Shown here one piece after another: positions 22,745 through 33,207 of a stretch of DNA of 64,000 bases. Source of the DNA: Pleodorina starrii. Its lineage: Eukaryota; Chlorophyta; Chlorophyceae; Chlamydomonadales; Volvocaceae. The position numbers were made by a program, and so were the translations under genes. Every line of letters begins with the position of its first letter. Position 1 is the stretch's first letter. The notes below the pieces were generated by a model that saw nothing but the letters and a program-made list of their open reading frames with translations, ran no database searches and was not told the DNA's origin. The stretch spans positions 186,001 through 250,000 of the forward strand of contig BRXU01000001.1 of the NCBI GenBank assembly GCA_030267565.1, written 5' to 3'.

Positions 22745-25700
22745 TCAGCGCATGATCTGTTTGCGTGTGCGCTTGGAGCGCCGGATTTGTTGCGGTGGTT
22801 TGACCGCGAGGGCGTCCAAGTACTGGTCGACGAGTTCCTCCACGAGGGAGTCCTCCCGGAGGGATTTCTCGGGTTCCCACGAGTTGTGCTCGGGGCCGTA
22901 ACCCTCCCACTTGACCAGGAAGTCGCGAACCGTGTGGTTGCCAACTTTCCGATCACGGTGGTCGATAATAGCTTGCACTGTCCAGTAGGCGTTGCCACCA
23001 TCGTCGATGAATTGCGGTGGTGGTGGTTGGTATACGCCTGAACTTCGGTAGGGTTTCAGTAAGGATACGTGAAACACCGGATGTATTTTGTACCCTGGAG
23101 GAAGCGTTAACCGATAGGCGACCTTTCCCACGGTTGCCTCGACCGTGAAAGGGCCTATGAACTTGGGGTAAAGCTTCTTCGCTCCGGGACCTTTGAGCGC
23201 AATGTTCTTTGTGCTTAACAGAACGGAGTCACCCACGGCGAAGGTTGCATCCTGCCGGGATTTGTCAGCGGCGTTCTTTTGCCTGTCCTGGGCCTTTTGA
23301 AGGGCGGCACGAGCTCTCTGAAGCCTTTCTGACATATCCTTAGCAAAGGATGCCGCCTGAGGAACCTTGGAGCCGAGAACAGAGATGTTTCCGGGCTCCC
23401 GTGGCGTGTGCGGCGTCCATAGTTTAAAGGGCGCCGTGCCAATCGACTTGTTCATCGAGTTGTTGATTGCGAACTCGATCAACGGTAAATGTTGGTCCCA
23501 ATCGTCTTGTTTGGGATTCACATAGTGTCGAAGGGTTTCCTCTAACAAACGGTTCATGCGTTCCGTTTGGCCGTCAGTTAGCGGGTGGTAAGCGGTACTG
23601 AGTCGTACCTTCGTACCGAGCAGACGTTGAATCTCAGCCCAGAATTTTCCCGCGAATTTGGAACCTCTGTCTGAGACGATATCGTCTGGTAACCCGTGAT
23701 GGCGGAAGACGTTCTGTATATAGAGGTGGGCCACACCCTCTGCGTCAACCGTGGTGTGTGTGGGAGCAAAGTGGGTCATTTTGCTCAGCCGATCCACAAA
23801 CACAACAATTGCGTCGTAACCAGAGGTTGTGGTGGGGAGCTGGGTGATCAAGTCCAGTGTGACACTTCCCCATACCCGTTTGGGTACTGGTAAAGGTTGC
23901 AGCAGCCCACACGGCTTCATGGTGGAGGCTTTGTTACGCTGGCACTGCGGGCAACGGTTTACGTACTGTGATACGTCTGCGTCCAGACGCGGCCACCAGT
24001 ACGCCCGTTTAAGCGCCTCCTGAGTGCGTTCAGGCCCTCGATGCCCGCTGGCAGCACCGTCGTGATGCTCAGCTATAAGCAGGCGGCGTAACGCGTCAAC
24101 GTTGGGGACCACCACCTGGTCACCCCTGTAGTACAGTCCATTGACTTTTTGCAACCGTTTTACGTTGGTCTTGTTCCGGAACCATGAGTCGTACCGGTAA
24201 CCAGCGCTGATTCGCTTACGGATATCAGTACTGATTGCAGACCGAGAGAGTAATGCGACCATAGGCTGACCCAGGGGTTGAGACATGTCCGCTGTGGACA
24301 TCTCCGGTGCCCCTTCATAAATACGGCTAAGAGGGTCGGCCACGTTGATCCTGCCTGGCTTGTAGGACCAATGTATTTTCTGGTCCTGTAGGAACGAGAT
24401 CCACCGAGCTTGACGGCGTGAGAGCAAGCCGTTAGCCTTCAGTGAGTCCAGGTAAGTCAAGGGCTGGTGGTCAGTCACGACTGTCACATCAGGCGCGCCC
24501 TCGAGATAGCAACGCCACTCTTGTAACGCGTGAATGACACCCAAGGCCTCCTGGTCGGTGGTTGTGTAATTGCGCTCTGCCGGCGTGAACCGGTGAGAAA
24601 GGTATGCAATTGCTCTGTTGTCTTGCAATAAGACGGCTCCCGTTCCGTAAATGGAAGCATCTGACCAAACTTCGAAGGGTTTGTTCAGGTCAGGCAGGGC
24701 CAAAACTGGCGCATTGATCAGTGCACGCTTGACGCCATCAAACGCTATTTGGCAATCGTCACACCAATGCCAGGCGCGTTTTTCGCTCGTGATAGCTGTA
24801 AGCGGGGCCACCAGGGAGGAATATCCCTGAACGAATCGCCGAAAGTAGTTGGCGAGACCTAAGAAGCTGCGAAGCTGCTTCAGGTTGGTGGGCGTCGGCC
24901 AGTCACGAATGACTTGGATTTTACTTTCATCATCTTTAAGGCCGTCTCTGCCCACAATGTGGCCAAGAAACTTCAACTCAGGCTTGTTGAAGGCGCACTT
25001 AGTAAGCTTAGCCTTGAACCCTTGCTTTTGGAGGATAGTAAGTACGGTTTGGAGATGTACTACATGTTCCTCAGGTGTTTTGGAAAACACAAGCAAGTCG
25101 TCCAAATAAACGAGGACGAACTTTCCGAGATGTTCGCGAAACATTGCGTTCATCGTAGCTTGGAAAGTGGCCGGTGCGTTGGTTAAACCAAAGCACAACA
25201 CCTTGAAGGCGAATTGCCCTTCGGGTGTGATGAAGGACGTTTTAGGAATGTCCTCTTTAGTGATCCGCAGTTGGTGATACCCAGACTGGAGATCAATGGA
25301 GCTGAAGATGCGCGCGCCGGAAAGCTGATCGAACAGTTCCTGGATATTCGGCATTGGATAACGCCGTTTAACAGTAATTTTGTTGAGCTCACGGTAATCG
25401 AGTACCATGCGCAATTTGAATCCGGTTGGAGAGTCGGGGTCTCGTTTACGGACAAAAATTACTGGCGCGCCGAAAGGAGAGTTAGAAGGCTCGATGAAAC
25501 CCTTCTGCAGCAAGTCGGCAATTTGCCGTTTGCACTCGGCCCTTTCGTCTGGTGACAGGCGATATGCGCGTTTTGCTGGAGGATTCGCGCCGGGAACAAG
25601 AGGAATGGTGTGCTCGACACCCTCGTCCTGCTCGCGAATGCCTGTAATTTCTGCAAAGACGTCCTTGTATTTCGAAAGGAGTGCTTGCAGCTGGTGATCG

Positions 25701-26047
25701 GGCACCAGGTCGGGTGGCTGTGGTCCTGAAACGGACCCGCCGACTGCAGTCGTTGCCACCTCAGGTGTTGGTTGTGCTGTCCCGCCAGCGTCGGGGTACT
25801 CGTCGGTTTCAGGCCGTACGAGCATCAAGAACGCGTCCGCGCCCTTGCGGATCGACTTGGCTGCTTGTTTCGCAGTCAGAAGGTCGACCGACGTCGCTGC
25901 AAACAGGGTGGCGGTGACCCAATTCATGAGTCGTGCCGGCTCCGAGAGCCCCTGTGCGTATTTAGGCCGCAACACGATTGACCTGCTGCCTTTGACCAAG
26001 GTGAGGGTATCCGTGTTCCAACACATGCGAGCCTTGCGACGTTTCAA
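22745..26047 (-). CDS. pol: Pol polyprotein: reverse transcriptase, RNase H, integrase, chromodomain
   Basis: 1100 codons from the first ATG; the frame is open further upstream, so the true start is earlier. Reverse transcriptase spans about residues 155-400 with FVLVYLDDLLVFSKTPEEH (YLDD at 314-317). RNase H follows (FEVWSDASIYGTGAVLL near 458, DQEALGVIHALQEW). Integrase has the HHCC zinc finger (HHDGAASGH near 661, C699/C702) and the DDE triad at about D732, D793 and E829 (VSDRGSKF, HPLTDGQTERMN). The C-terminal chromodomain (RDFLVKWEGYGPEHNSWEPE, near 1060) would direct integration to modified chromatin. No internal stop is present. Confidence 0.95.
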   Translation of the reverse strand: MKRRKARMCWNTDTLTLVKGSRSIVLRPKYAQGLSEPARLMNWVTATLFAATSVDLLTAKQAAKSIRKGADAFLMLVRPETDEYPDAGGTAQPTPEVATTAVGGSVSGPQPPDLVPDHQLQALLSKYKDVFAEITGIREQDEGVEHTIPLVPGANPPAKRAYRLSPDERAECKRQIADLLQKGFIEPSNSPFGAPVIFVRKRDPDSPTGFKLRMVLDYRELNKITVKRRYPMPNIQELFDQLSGARIFSSIDLQSGYHQLRITKEDIPKTSFITPEGQFAFKVLCFGLTNAPATFQATMNAMFREHLGKFVLVYLDDLLVFSKTPEEHVVHLQTVLTILQKQGFKAKLTKCAFNKPELKFLGHIVGRDGLKDDESKIQVIRDWPTPTNLKQLRSFLGLANYFRRFVQGYSSLVAPLTAITSEKRAWHWCDDCQIAFDGVKRALINAPVLALPDLNKPFEVWSDASIYGTGAVLLQDNRAIAYLSHRFTPAERNYTTTDQEALGVIHALQEWRCYLEGAPDVTVVTDHQPLTYLDSLKANGLLSRRQARWISFLQDQKIHWSYKPGRINVADPLSRIYEGAPEMSTADMSQPLGQPMVALLSRSAISTDIRKRISAGYRYDSWFRNKTNVKRLQKVNGLYYRGDQVVVPNVDALRRLLIAEHHDGAASGHRGPERTQEALKRAYWWPRLDADVSQYVNRCPQCQRNKASTMKPCGLLQPLPVPKRVWGSVTLDLITQLPTTTSGYDAIVVFVDRLSKMTHFAPTHTTVDAEGVAHLYIQNVFRHHGLPDDIVSDRGSKFAGKFWAEIQRLLGTKVRLSTAYHPLTDGQTERMNRLLEETLRHYVNPKQDDWDQHLPLIEFAINNSMNKSIGTAPFKLWTPHTPREPGNISVLGSKVPQAASFAKDMSERLQRARAALQKAQDRQKNAADKSRQDATFAVGDSVLLSTKNIALKGPGAKKLYPKFIGPFTVEATVGKVAYRLTLPPGYKIHPVFHVSLLKPYRSSGVYQPPPPQFIDDGGNAYWTVQAIIDHRDRKVGNHTVRDFLVKWEGYGPEHNSWEPEKSLREDSLVEELVDQYLDALAVKPPQQIRRSKRTRKQIMR

Positions 26048-26410
26048 CCAATCCGTGCCGAGAAGCGTTGACTTCTCTAGCAGCGACGAAGGAGTGGCAG
26101 AGAAGTCTGGTTCTAACGACGATCGTTGTTAACGGTTAAGTTGGTTGCCGTACGGTGTACGGCTTGCAGCCAGAGGCTGCACCTCTTGTGGGGCAGCTGC
26201 CGTCTGGAGACGGCATCTGCCGTTGTTGTTTCATCTTTTGTGTTAGCCCTTCTGCCAGGGCTAGTACTCCCGCCTCCCGCCCGTCGCCAGGCCCTCGCAG
26301 GTGCCGCGCGCGTGGGGGGGGGGCGTTGTATGGGTTTTCGTGTCGTTGCAACGCGTGGTGCCGTTTGCCTGGCGTATCTGCCGGAGTGAGCGGAGAGAGA
26401 CAACCGGCCA

Positions 26411-27184
26411 CTAGTCCAAAGTCAAAATCGAGATGGCCCTTGCAGGTTCCGTTTTCTGCAGGTTAGGTTGTTGGAGCCCGACGGACGAGTTGTTGGAGCA
26501 GTATCTCGTTGTAGTGTAACAGTGAGGAGTTAGAATGATACCGGCGGGGCCGATACCATCCTTCATGACCAACAGGCGAACTGAGTCCCTGAAGGCGCCG
26601 ATTTTGATGGGAATGTTGACTTCCCCGAGAAGCGGATGTGGCTTCCCGTCGGCGAGGCGAACGGAGGTTGTGTTGGACGGTTGTGCTGTGATCCCTAGAG
26701 CGGAAATGAACGCCTTGGGAACAAACCCGTCAGCGGTGCCTTTCGTGTTGGCGCCGCTATCCACTAGTACGGTCGCCGGCTTCGAGGAAGCGAGGCAGTC
26801 GAACGTCATGGAGTGCGTAGTGTCACTGCCGTCGAAGGACTGAAGTGACGCCACGGTTGCTGGAGAATCGTACCACAGCTGTACGGGGTAAGGGGTTGGG
26901 GGCATAGGAAGGCGCCCAACACCACCTTTGCCGTTTGCTGATACTAGCAACTGAGTACCAGCTGGCAGTTCTTTAACGAGCTTGTAGCGAAGCTGTTGAA
27001 AGTAGCGCGTCAAGTGTGGGAACTTGGGGACCACGAACAGTGCACACGTGTGCTGTGGGTCCTGGCGCTTGCAACGTTCGTAGTGCTGCTGATAGGAACG
27101 CACGTTTTGGGGTGCTACACAGCACCAGAGGGCTTCACCAGCGACCCTAAGTAAAACGTTTCTGGTGTGGCAAAGCGTGAGCAC
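26411..27184 (-). CDS. Retroviral-type aspartic protease region
   Basis: Contains VLVDSGANTKGTADGFVPKA: the DSGAN catalytic motif of a retrotransposon pepsin-like protease, followed by the flap-like ADGKPHPLLGEVNIPIKIGA. The end of the frame looks shifted (VMKDGIGPAGIILTPHCYTT), and the expected C-terminal strand LLGTDWLKRR appears upstream of the pol ATG near 26060, about 350 bases further on. The protease-pol junction is therefore disrupted by an insertion or frameshifts, and this copy may not be autonomous. Confidence 0.75.
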   Translation of the reverse strand: MLTLCHTRNVLLRVAGEALWCCVAPQNVRSYQQHYERCKRQDPQHTCALFVVPKFPHLTRYFQQLRYKLVKELPAGTQLLVSANGKGGVGRLPMPPTPYPVQLWYDSPATVASLQSFDGSDTTHSMTFDCLASSKPATVLVDSGANTKGTADGFVPKAFISALGITAQPSNTTSVRLADGKPHPLLGEVNIPIKIGAFRDSVRLLVMKDGIGPAGIILTPHCYTTTRYCSNNSSVGLQQPNLQKTEPARAISILTLD

Positions 27185-27567
27185 AGAGCATTCGTGCCGT
27201 GGGGATTACATGCGGCGTCGTACGAAAATACGACACCCAGCAAGGTCTGCAGTCTGGTGAAAATGGACGGAGCCACCATGCGATCAGGTGCGTTCACTAA
27301 AAACGACGACGACCTGGCAGCCTTCTCAGTCACACTAACACCATTCCGCTGGACAGCCGTGATGGCTGGGCCTGACACACCAGCAGCAGGCATTTCTGCC
27401 GCTGCTACGTTGGAATCGTCCGGAATCTCCGAGGCAGGTCCAGAGGCAAGTGCCGAAACAAGGACACCATGAATTGCCTCAGCTGTCCACCCATGGCCGC
27501 TATGACATGCGAAAAGGTTAGGCTCTTGCGGCATTGCAGCCGCACCCTCAGCCCACGCGCCAACCAC
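27115..27567 (-). CDS. Linker reading frame between Gag and protease
   Basis: A 150-codon frame (GHGWTAEAIHGVLVSALASG, SYDAACNPHGTNALCSRFAT) directly after Gag. It overlaps the protease frame by 70 bases in a different phase, so a frameshift (programmed or mutational) is needed to join them. Confidence 0.5.
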   Translation of the reverse strand: MVGAWAEGAAAMPQEPNLFACHSGHGWTAEAIHGVLVSALASGPASEIPDDSNVAAAEMPAAGVSGPAITAVQRNGVSVTEKAARSSSFLVNAPDRMVAPSIFTRLQTLLGVVFSYDAACNPHGTNALCSRFATPETFYLGSLVKPSGAV

Positions 27568-29367
27568 CTATTTGGACTGGTACTTCTGGAAAACGGCCTG
27601 CAACTCCGCCTGCAGCTGGGCGGCGTCCCCCTTCTTGCGGCCGCCGTGCGCGTCACGCTTCTTGGGCTTTCCGCCGTGGTTGCCGCGCTTGTTGCCGCCC
27701 TTGCCCTGGGATGGCCGGTTGTTGCCACCACCGCCGCCACCGTTGTTCTTGTGGATGCCACCCTTCACGGACAAGCGGGGCGGATCAGAGTGGGCAGCGT
27801 TCAGGTCAGCGGATTTGGTGGTGGTGTACTTGCTTTCCGCGAGTGCCACCCCCAGAGTGTACTTGATGAGGGCCTCGACATCAGTCCAAGGTGCACCAGA
27901 CACTGGCTGGAAATCCACTTTTTTCCTGAGCGCGGGTTGCAGGCCCATTTTGAACCAGGAAATGCGGTCATACATGCTCATTTCGCCCACGTGTTGCATC
28001 ACGAGGCGGTACGAAGCGACATATGCCTGGATGGTGCTGGTCTGCTTAACTTCTCCGTTATGCAGGCGCTTGCGTGCGTCTTCCGGTGTGTCACGGTACG
28101 GGTGATCCCACTGAATGAGGAAATCGGTGCGCAACTCTTCGACAGTGGGGTTGCGCCCCTTTGCTTGCCAGTCGCGCATGTACACCATGCACCACTGCTG
28201 CACGTCACCCGCTAGGTGGAAGATGAAGTGTGTCACCGGGTTGACACCGCGCATCACCAAGTACGTCACCAGGACATCGAACCAGGTCCGCACACACGTG
28301 ATGTGTTTGTCCATGACCCCCGTGAAATGCTTGAATGGAATGCGGTCCTCACGTGTGGGGCCCGATGGCGCGGCCGTCCCTGCCGTGGGTGTTGGGATAG
28401 GAGGTGGCGGTGGCACCAAGTCCGTGTGTGGATGTGGCACCACGCCCTCCTGCCCCGCTGCAAGGGAACCCTGGCCCTGGGTGTGTTCGACTCCTCCCAC
28501 ACTAGGTCGCAGTGGTCCCGGGTTGCTTACCCCGGCCTGGTTGAGGATGGGCGCCAGGAAGTCTGGCGTCGGTCGGCTGAGCTTCCACTCAGCAATGCCC
28601 TCGTACAGGCGCTTCAGCTCGGGTGTCGTCAGGAGGGGATGACTCCCCTTGGCCAGCTCGTGGTTTATGAACATGGCCGCCGAGTTGGTGAGGCCCGGCG
28701 CCTCGAAGCAGCAGACGTACTTCTGTACAAAAGGCTGGTGCGCCCACGCGTGAAGGTGCTCCTTCAGGGGCTGCTCCCGGTCGGCCGCTGAGGTACCCGC
28801 CATTCCGGCGAGACCGGCCGCACCCGCCAGCACATCAGCGAAGGTGCGCTGAGTCGGCTGCTGCTGGCCCTCCGGCGTCTTCGTGAAGCGGACGGTGGGC
28901 GACTCGCGCCGAGCCGCGTGCTGCACGCCAAAAGCCGGCAGCTCCTCCTTCTGCACCTGGCCGTCTTCCATTTCCGCGTCGTCCTCATCGGAGCTGGAGC
29001 CGGCGTCCTCGGTGGCCGCCCGCTTGGCGCCGGCTTGCGCTTGCGCTACGACCGCGATTGCGGCAGCCGCAGCATCCGCGGCTTGCTGCCTCACGATGTG
29101 GAGTTCCGACTTCGTGTTGTTATGCTCCTCCTGCAGCTGAGCAAGCTTTTGCTGCATTAGGTTTTGCTGTTGCAGCAACTGCTCAACCTGCTGCTGCGTT
29201 ATGGGAGGCGTGTTGGACTCCATTTGCTTAGCCGACAAGGAAGTCTCCAGAGCGTCGACGCGCTCCTGCGCTTCCTCTGCAGTGCCGGGAAGTGAGTCGA
29301 TGCCGACGGCCGTCGCCGCGTCGCGCAGCTGTGCAGCCGTGAGGCCCTTCGTCTGTGGAGGGGCCAC
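27568..29367 (-). CDS. gag: Gag protein of the Gypsy element
   Basis: 599 codons. The N-terminal half is a Gln-rich coiled-coil-like region (KQMESNTPPITQQQVEQLLQ). The middle has the retrotransposon Gag core: HITCVRTWFDVLVTYLVMRG, HFIFHLAGDVQQWCMVYMRD, TDFLIQWDHPYRDTPEDARK and YVASYRLVMQHVGEMSMYDR. The C-terminus is basic and Gly/Lys-rich (KGGNKRGNHGGKPKKRDAHG) with no CCHC zinc knuckle, so nucleic-acid binding probably relies on the basic tail. It forms the particle that packages the element RNA. Confidence 0.88.
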   Translation of the reverse strand: MAPPQTKGLTAAQLRDAATAVGIDSLPGTAEEAQERVDALETSLSAKQMESNTPPITQQQVEQLLQQQNLMQQKLAQLQEEHNNTKSELHIVRQQAADAAAAAIAVVAQAQAGAKRAATEDAGSSSDEDDAEMEDGQVQKEELPAFGVQHAARRESPTVRFTKTPEGQQQPTQRTFADVLAGAAGLAGMAGTSAADREQPLKEHLHAWAHQPFVQKYVCCFEAPGLTNSAAMFINHELAKGSHPLLTTPELKRLYEGIAEWKLSRPTPDFLAPILNQAGVSNPGPLRPSVGGVEHTQGQGSLAAGQEGVVPHPHTDLVPPPPPIPTPTAGTAAPSGPTREDRIPFKHFTGVMDKHITCVRTWFDVLVTYLVMRGVNPVTHFIFHLAGDVQQWCMVYMRDWQAKGRNPTVEELRTDFLIQWDHPYRDTPEDARKRLHNGEVKQTSTIQAYVASYRLVMQHVGEMSMYDRISWFKMGLQPALRKKVDFQPVSGAPWTDVEALIKYTLGVALAESKYTTTKSADLNAAHSDPPRLSVKGGIHKNNGGGGGGNNRPSQGKGGNKRGNHGGKPKKRDAHGGRKKGDAAQLQAELQAVFQKYQSK

Positions 29368-29899
29368 ATCATTAAGAACGGCAGTTTGTTGAATGATCTG
29401 GCGCCAGAGTTTTTTGAGGTTTGTGCTGATTTAAGCCATGATGGCCGCGGTCTAGACGACGCGGAAGGTCGAAGCAAGATCGCAAAATCAGACAGATAAC
29501 AATACTCTATAGCTTTTATGTTAGCTATATGGCGCGATAAAAGCGACCGTCGCTAGAAGTGCTTTACGAGTCGCTGATGCGGCGGCGAGGAAGCAAAGCT
29601 TATCAGCCAACGTCGCAAAATGCGCCGTTATAAAGGCAGCCGTAAATGCGTAGAAGCCGAGGCTTCGTAGCAGGCACCAGGCGCGGCTCACGAAGAGCAC
29701 AGGCGCAGCTCACAAGGAGCGCAGCCGGGGCGCAGCTCGCGAAGAGCGCAGCCCAAGGCGCAGCTACTCGGGTAGCAAGCTTCCAAAGGAAGCGTAGCTA
29801 CAAGTGGCAGGGCCACTTGCCGCCGAAGCGGGAAGCGAAGCTTCCGCTCGGGGCGCCGCCGAGAGCGCAGCCGATCCTACTACTATGAGTCCTTAGTTA
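29368..29899 (-). other. Gypsy 5' leader
   Basis: About 530 bases between primer site and gag, with imperfect repeats of GCGCAGCTC-ACGAAGAGC type. No supported gene. Confidence 0.6.
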
Positions 29900-29912
29900 G
29901 AACTCGATACCA
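29900..29912 (-). other. Primer binding site
   Basis: TGGTATCGAGTTC on the minus strand, two bases inside the 5' LTR. The 5'-TGG is complementary to a tRNA CCA end; the tRNA species is not certain. Confidence 0.65.
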
Positions 29913-29914
29913 CT

Positions 29915-30268
29915 TGTAAGACTCTACTAGTCTTCCCAGGATCTTTCTAAGGTAACTCACCGAGGATCGGATTAGAGTTCGGTTCTTATTATGCGGAAGC
30001 GTAGATTGTTTACCGAATAGCGTGTTATAGATAAGATACATATCACAGTAGGTGGTATCAACAGATACCGTGTAAGAACATTGAAGAGTAATTCTCTGTC
30101 GTCTCCACGTAGAGCGACGCCTTAATGCGTACTCCAGATGCGTACCATTCCGCAGTACAACTGCTAACGGAAAGGTAACAGGTACTTTATTGGCTCGTTC
30201 CTCCGCCAGGACGTGAGTCCAATATAACACTATTAAAATAGCGTTAAGTTCGTGCAAGCAAGCTTACA
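29915..30268 (-). repeat. 5' LTR of the Gypsy element
   Basis: 354 bp; on the minus strand it begins TGTAAG and ends CTTACA. It is intact and followed directly by CGGTC of the target duplication. Confidence 0.93.
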
Positions 30269-30273
30269 CGGTC

Positions 30274-31019
30274 ATTATGTACCAGTCATACCTGAACAGC
30301 CGGCCGGTCATAATATGTCCTTCCATTTATTATATGTGCTACCAGTCATTTGAGAGGCCCAGAGCGGTCGTCTTGAACTACATTAACACCGTGCAGTAGT
30401 ACAACCGGAAACCAACCATACGCCAACTTCTGCAAGTGAACCGCCCATAGTTTAGGTGAATTTGCAACATAAGAACTTGCAGCTTGTAACCTTATCGCCG
30501 TTTCAATTATAATTTAACATTAATTCTTAGGATGTTGTTATGCAACGAAGTTTCTTGATGAAAAGTTGGAGCCTAGCGAGTGACGACACAGCTCTCATTG
30601 TATCAGCGGCGGCCAGCAGGCCGGTAATGGGTCCGGGGCGTACGGTGGGACGGGGGCCGACGGTGGAACCGTCGCCAGTCTCAAGGCAGGGGCTCGCAAA
30701 CGTGGGCAGCAGGCTGCTGCACAGCTAGGGGCATCCGATGGCAAGAAGCCCAAGCAGAGGCAGCGCTGAGGGCGTCTCGTGGGAGCCTCTGTAGTTTTAG
30801 TTGACAAGTCAGCGAAGGTGATGGGGTTATCTACCTGACGGAGATGTCCACATTTCAGAGGTTGATACTGTGGCTGTAGAGGAGTGACGATTTACTGTTC
30901 TTGATATTTGTACAGCTTCGGAGGCGCGCGGGCGGGGGTGGTGGACATACGGCCGAGCTCATGGACCAGGATCAGCTCTCCACTCTCGGGGCCGTGGGCG
31001 GCGAGCCAGGAGCCAGCCC
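30274..31019. other. Intron sequence right of the Gypsy element
   Basis: Resumes with a few CAGTCATA motifs of family X, then unassigned sequence. No exon recognised. Confidence 0.4.
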
Positions 31020-32155
31020 TCCGGGGGAGTGGGGACTTGCCCTCCATCCCGCCGTGTTTTCAATGGGAAGAGGAGGCGGGTTGTCATGTCTGACTGGCAC
31101 TATTCTGTTTTTCACCTCGATGAATGATTTGCATGTTCTTGTCATATGTGTGCTTGTTTTGGATGCTTCAAGTACACTCAGAGTCCTACGGTTTCGGAGG
31201 CAGCCGGTCGTACACTTGGGCAGTTTGTAATATGAATGGAGCGGATCGTCACCAACTCAACCCTATTCATGGGTGCAGCTGCGGGTCATGGGGCGCAGGC
31301 GGGGAATGACTGCGCCGAGTCATAGTGTGCAGCTGCGGGTCATGGGGCGCAGGCGGGGAATGACTGCGCCGAGTCATAGTGTGCAGCTGCGGGTCATGGG
31401 GCGCAGGCGGGGAATGACTGCGCCGAGTCATAGTGTGCAGCTGCGGGTCATGGGGCGCAGGCGGGGAATGACTGCGCCGAGTCATAGTGTGCAGCTGCGG
31501 GTCATGGAGCGCAGGCGGGGAATGACTGCGCCGAGTCATAGTGTGCAGCTGCGGGTCATGGGGCGCAGGCGGGGAATGACTGCGCCGAGTCATAGTGTGC
31601 AGCTGCGGGTCATGGGGCGCAGGCGGGGAATGACTGCGCCGAGTCATAGTGTGCAGCTGCGGGTCATGGGGCGCAGGCGGGGAATGACTGCGCCGAGTCA
31701 TAGTGTGCAGCTGCGGGTCATGGGGCGCAGGCGGGGAATGACTGCGCCGAGTCATAGTGTGCAGCTGCGGGTCATGGAGCGCAGACGCGCTAGCAGAACA
31801 TGAATGCCGAAAATGACTGAGTGGAGCGAATGACTGCACGGTATGACTGGAAATTAGTCATAAAGTGGCTTCCCAGTCATATCCCAGTCCCACGGTGGTT
31901 CGTTATGACTCGTTTCCAGTCATATATTCATTCATAAATGCAGTCATAAAAAATATGACTGTGCTCTATATGACTGGCCCCAGTCATACCGGGTGCTCTT
32001 CCTGACCGCTTTCCATGACCAGGGGAGCACGTTATGACTGGGGTTATGACTGGGAATATGACTGGCGCCCCCGTTATGACTGGGTTAATGACTGGGTTTA
32101 TGACTGGGTTTATGACCGAGATGACGCTTTATGACTGGGCCTTTTCCCGAGTGGT
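31020..32155. repeat. Repeat family X, copy 2
   Basis: Second copy of the 16840-17727 family, also rich in CAGTCATA/TATGACTG. It carries a 54-bp tandem array where copy 1 has a single unit. Confidence 0.65.
31273..31790. repeat. 54-bp tandem repeat, about 9.6 copies
   Basis: The unit starts GTGCAGCTGCGGGTCATGGG, at 31273, 31327 and every 54 bases to 31759; the copies are nearly identical. Because 54 is a multiple of three, both strands show repetitive open frames, which I do not call genes. Confidence 0.95.
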
Positions 32156-32462
32156 CCTCTCCGCCTGCATGTGCGGCTTTTTACCATACTGTCGTGCTTT
32201 ATTATTAGGTGTTCGAGTTCCCTGCCTTGGGCCCTCGGCTCGTATGGTTTTTTTTGTTCATGAGCGGGGCACGCACCCCAACCGCGTAACACACACATAA
32301 CATATATACACACACAAGTTCACCAACATTAGGATGGATGGATGGACAGGATGGATGGACAGGCTGTGACCGACACCAAATGGACAGGATGGATGGACAG
32401 GCTGTGACCGACACCAAATGCATGCGTGCACCAAATGCGTGCACCAAATGCATCATCATCAC

Positions 32463-33207
32463 CTGGCTTCCCATGACGGCCCATGATCCGTCGACGGGCC
32501 CAAGCGGGCAGGCCCGATCCAGGTTCACAACCACGTTGTACACCTCCGATCTCAAAGCCACTAGATCTTTTACGGGATCCACCTGCAGGTAGGGGCGCGA
32601 TGATGGCAACAGGCTGCGAGTTGTACCAAGGTACATTTCGCTCATCATGAATCTACTGCAAATAAACTACGGGAGCAGAGCTTCTGGTGCTGATTCCCGG
32701 CATAGTAAGTTCCCTGGCATGACGTAAAACGTAGGCTCCGTTTCAAGCCGGCATGCCTCGCTCGCACGCCGCTGCTTCCACACAGTGGCGGCCTTACCTT
32801 GAAGGTAATGTGATGTTTGTTTGCTTCTCCTGAGCATTCCTGCAAGCAAGCAGCGTTTACCAGAGAAACGTGCGTGTTGGTGGGCTTCGATCTAATGATG
32901 TAGAACGAACGGTGCGACAGACTGTCGCTCATTATTACTAGTTGGCAGGCCACTTTATAGTTGGCTAGCTAGGCGAACTCTGTATCTTTGTCTATACCCA
33001 GCCTAATGCTGCTGGTCTGCGGGTGACAGGCCTCACTCTGCACATGCATACCTCGGTAGTGCTCTGCTGGCTGGTGATGGCGCTGTCCTGCTGACGGGTG
33101 CAGTCCATTGTGACGTTACGGTCGGGCAGCCCCAGCATCCTTGCCAGCGTGCCTGTAAGGTCGCTTTCCACGCTTGCCGTTCCGCAAGCGGCAAACACGG
33201 AATCCAA
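32463..33207 (-). CDS. Long minus-strand gene: membrane-proximal extracellular exons
   Basis: Exons 33207-33052 (52 codons, LDSVFAACGTASVESDLTG, GLPDRNVTMDC), 32839-32798 (14-codon microexon ECSGEANKHHITFK) and 32582-32463 (40 codons, VDPVKDLVALRSEVYNVVVN) all have consensus GT-AG sites and phase-0 joins. The pattern Lxxxf..v..dLa..lGlp..nVt resembles the small SEA-like or pherophorin-type modules of volvocine extracellular proteins, by my reading only. The next downstream exon in phase is at 16077, so the intron between them is 16.4 kb and holds the Gypsy element. Confidence 0.65.

Larger units (their letters stand above)
17733..30268 (-). mobile_element. Ty3/Gypsy chromodomain LTR retrotransposon
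   Basis: Complete element on the minus strand with LTRs at both ends (TGTAAG...CTTACA), a 5-bp target duplication CGGTC at 17728-17732 and 30269-30273, primer binding site, gag, protease, RT-RNase H-integrase-chromodomain polyprotein and polypurine tract. Domain order PR-RT-RH-INT is Ty3/Gypsy; a C-terminal chromodomain marks a chromovirus-like clade. The two LTRs differ at only a few positions apart from a short internal repeat, so the insertion is young. It lies in the intron between the 32463 and 16077 exons of the long minus-strand gene. Its 3' LTR is split by a second element (17988-22046). Confidence 0.95.

Noticed and set aside
31267..31839. Repetitive 18-residue protein on either strand
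   Set aside because: 54-bp tandem array divisible by three; no start context or conserved composition beyond the DNA repeat.
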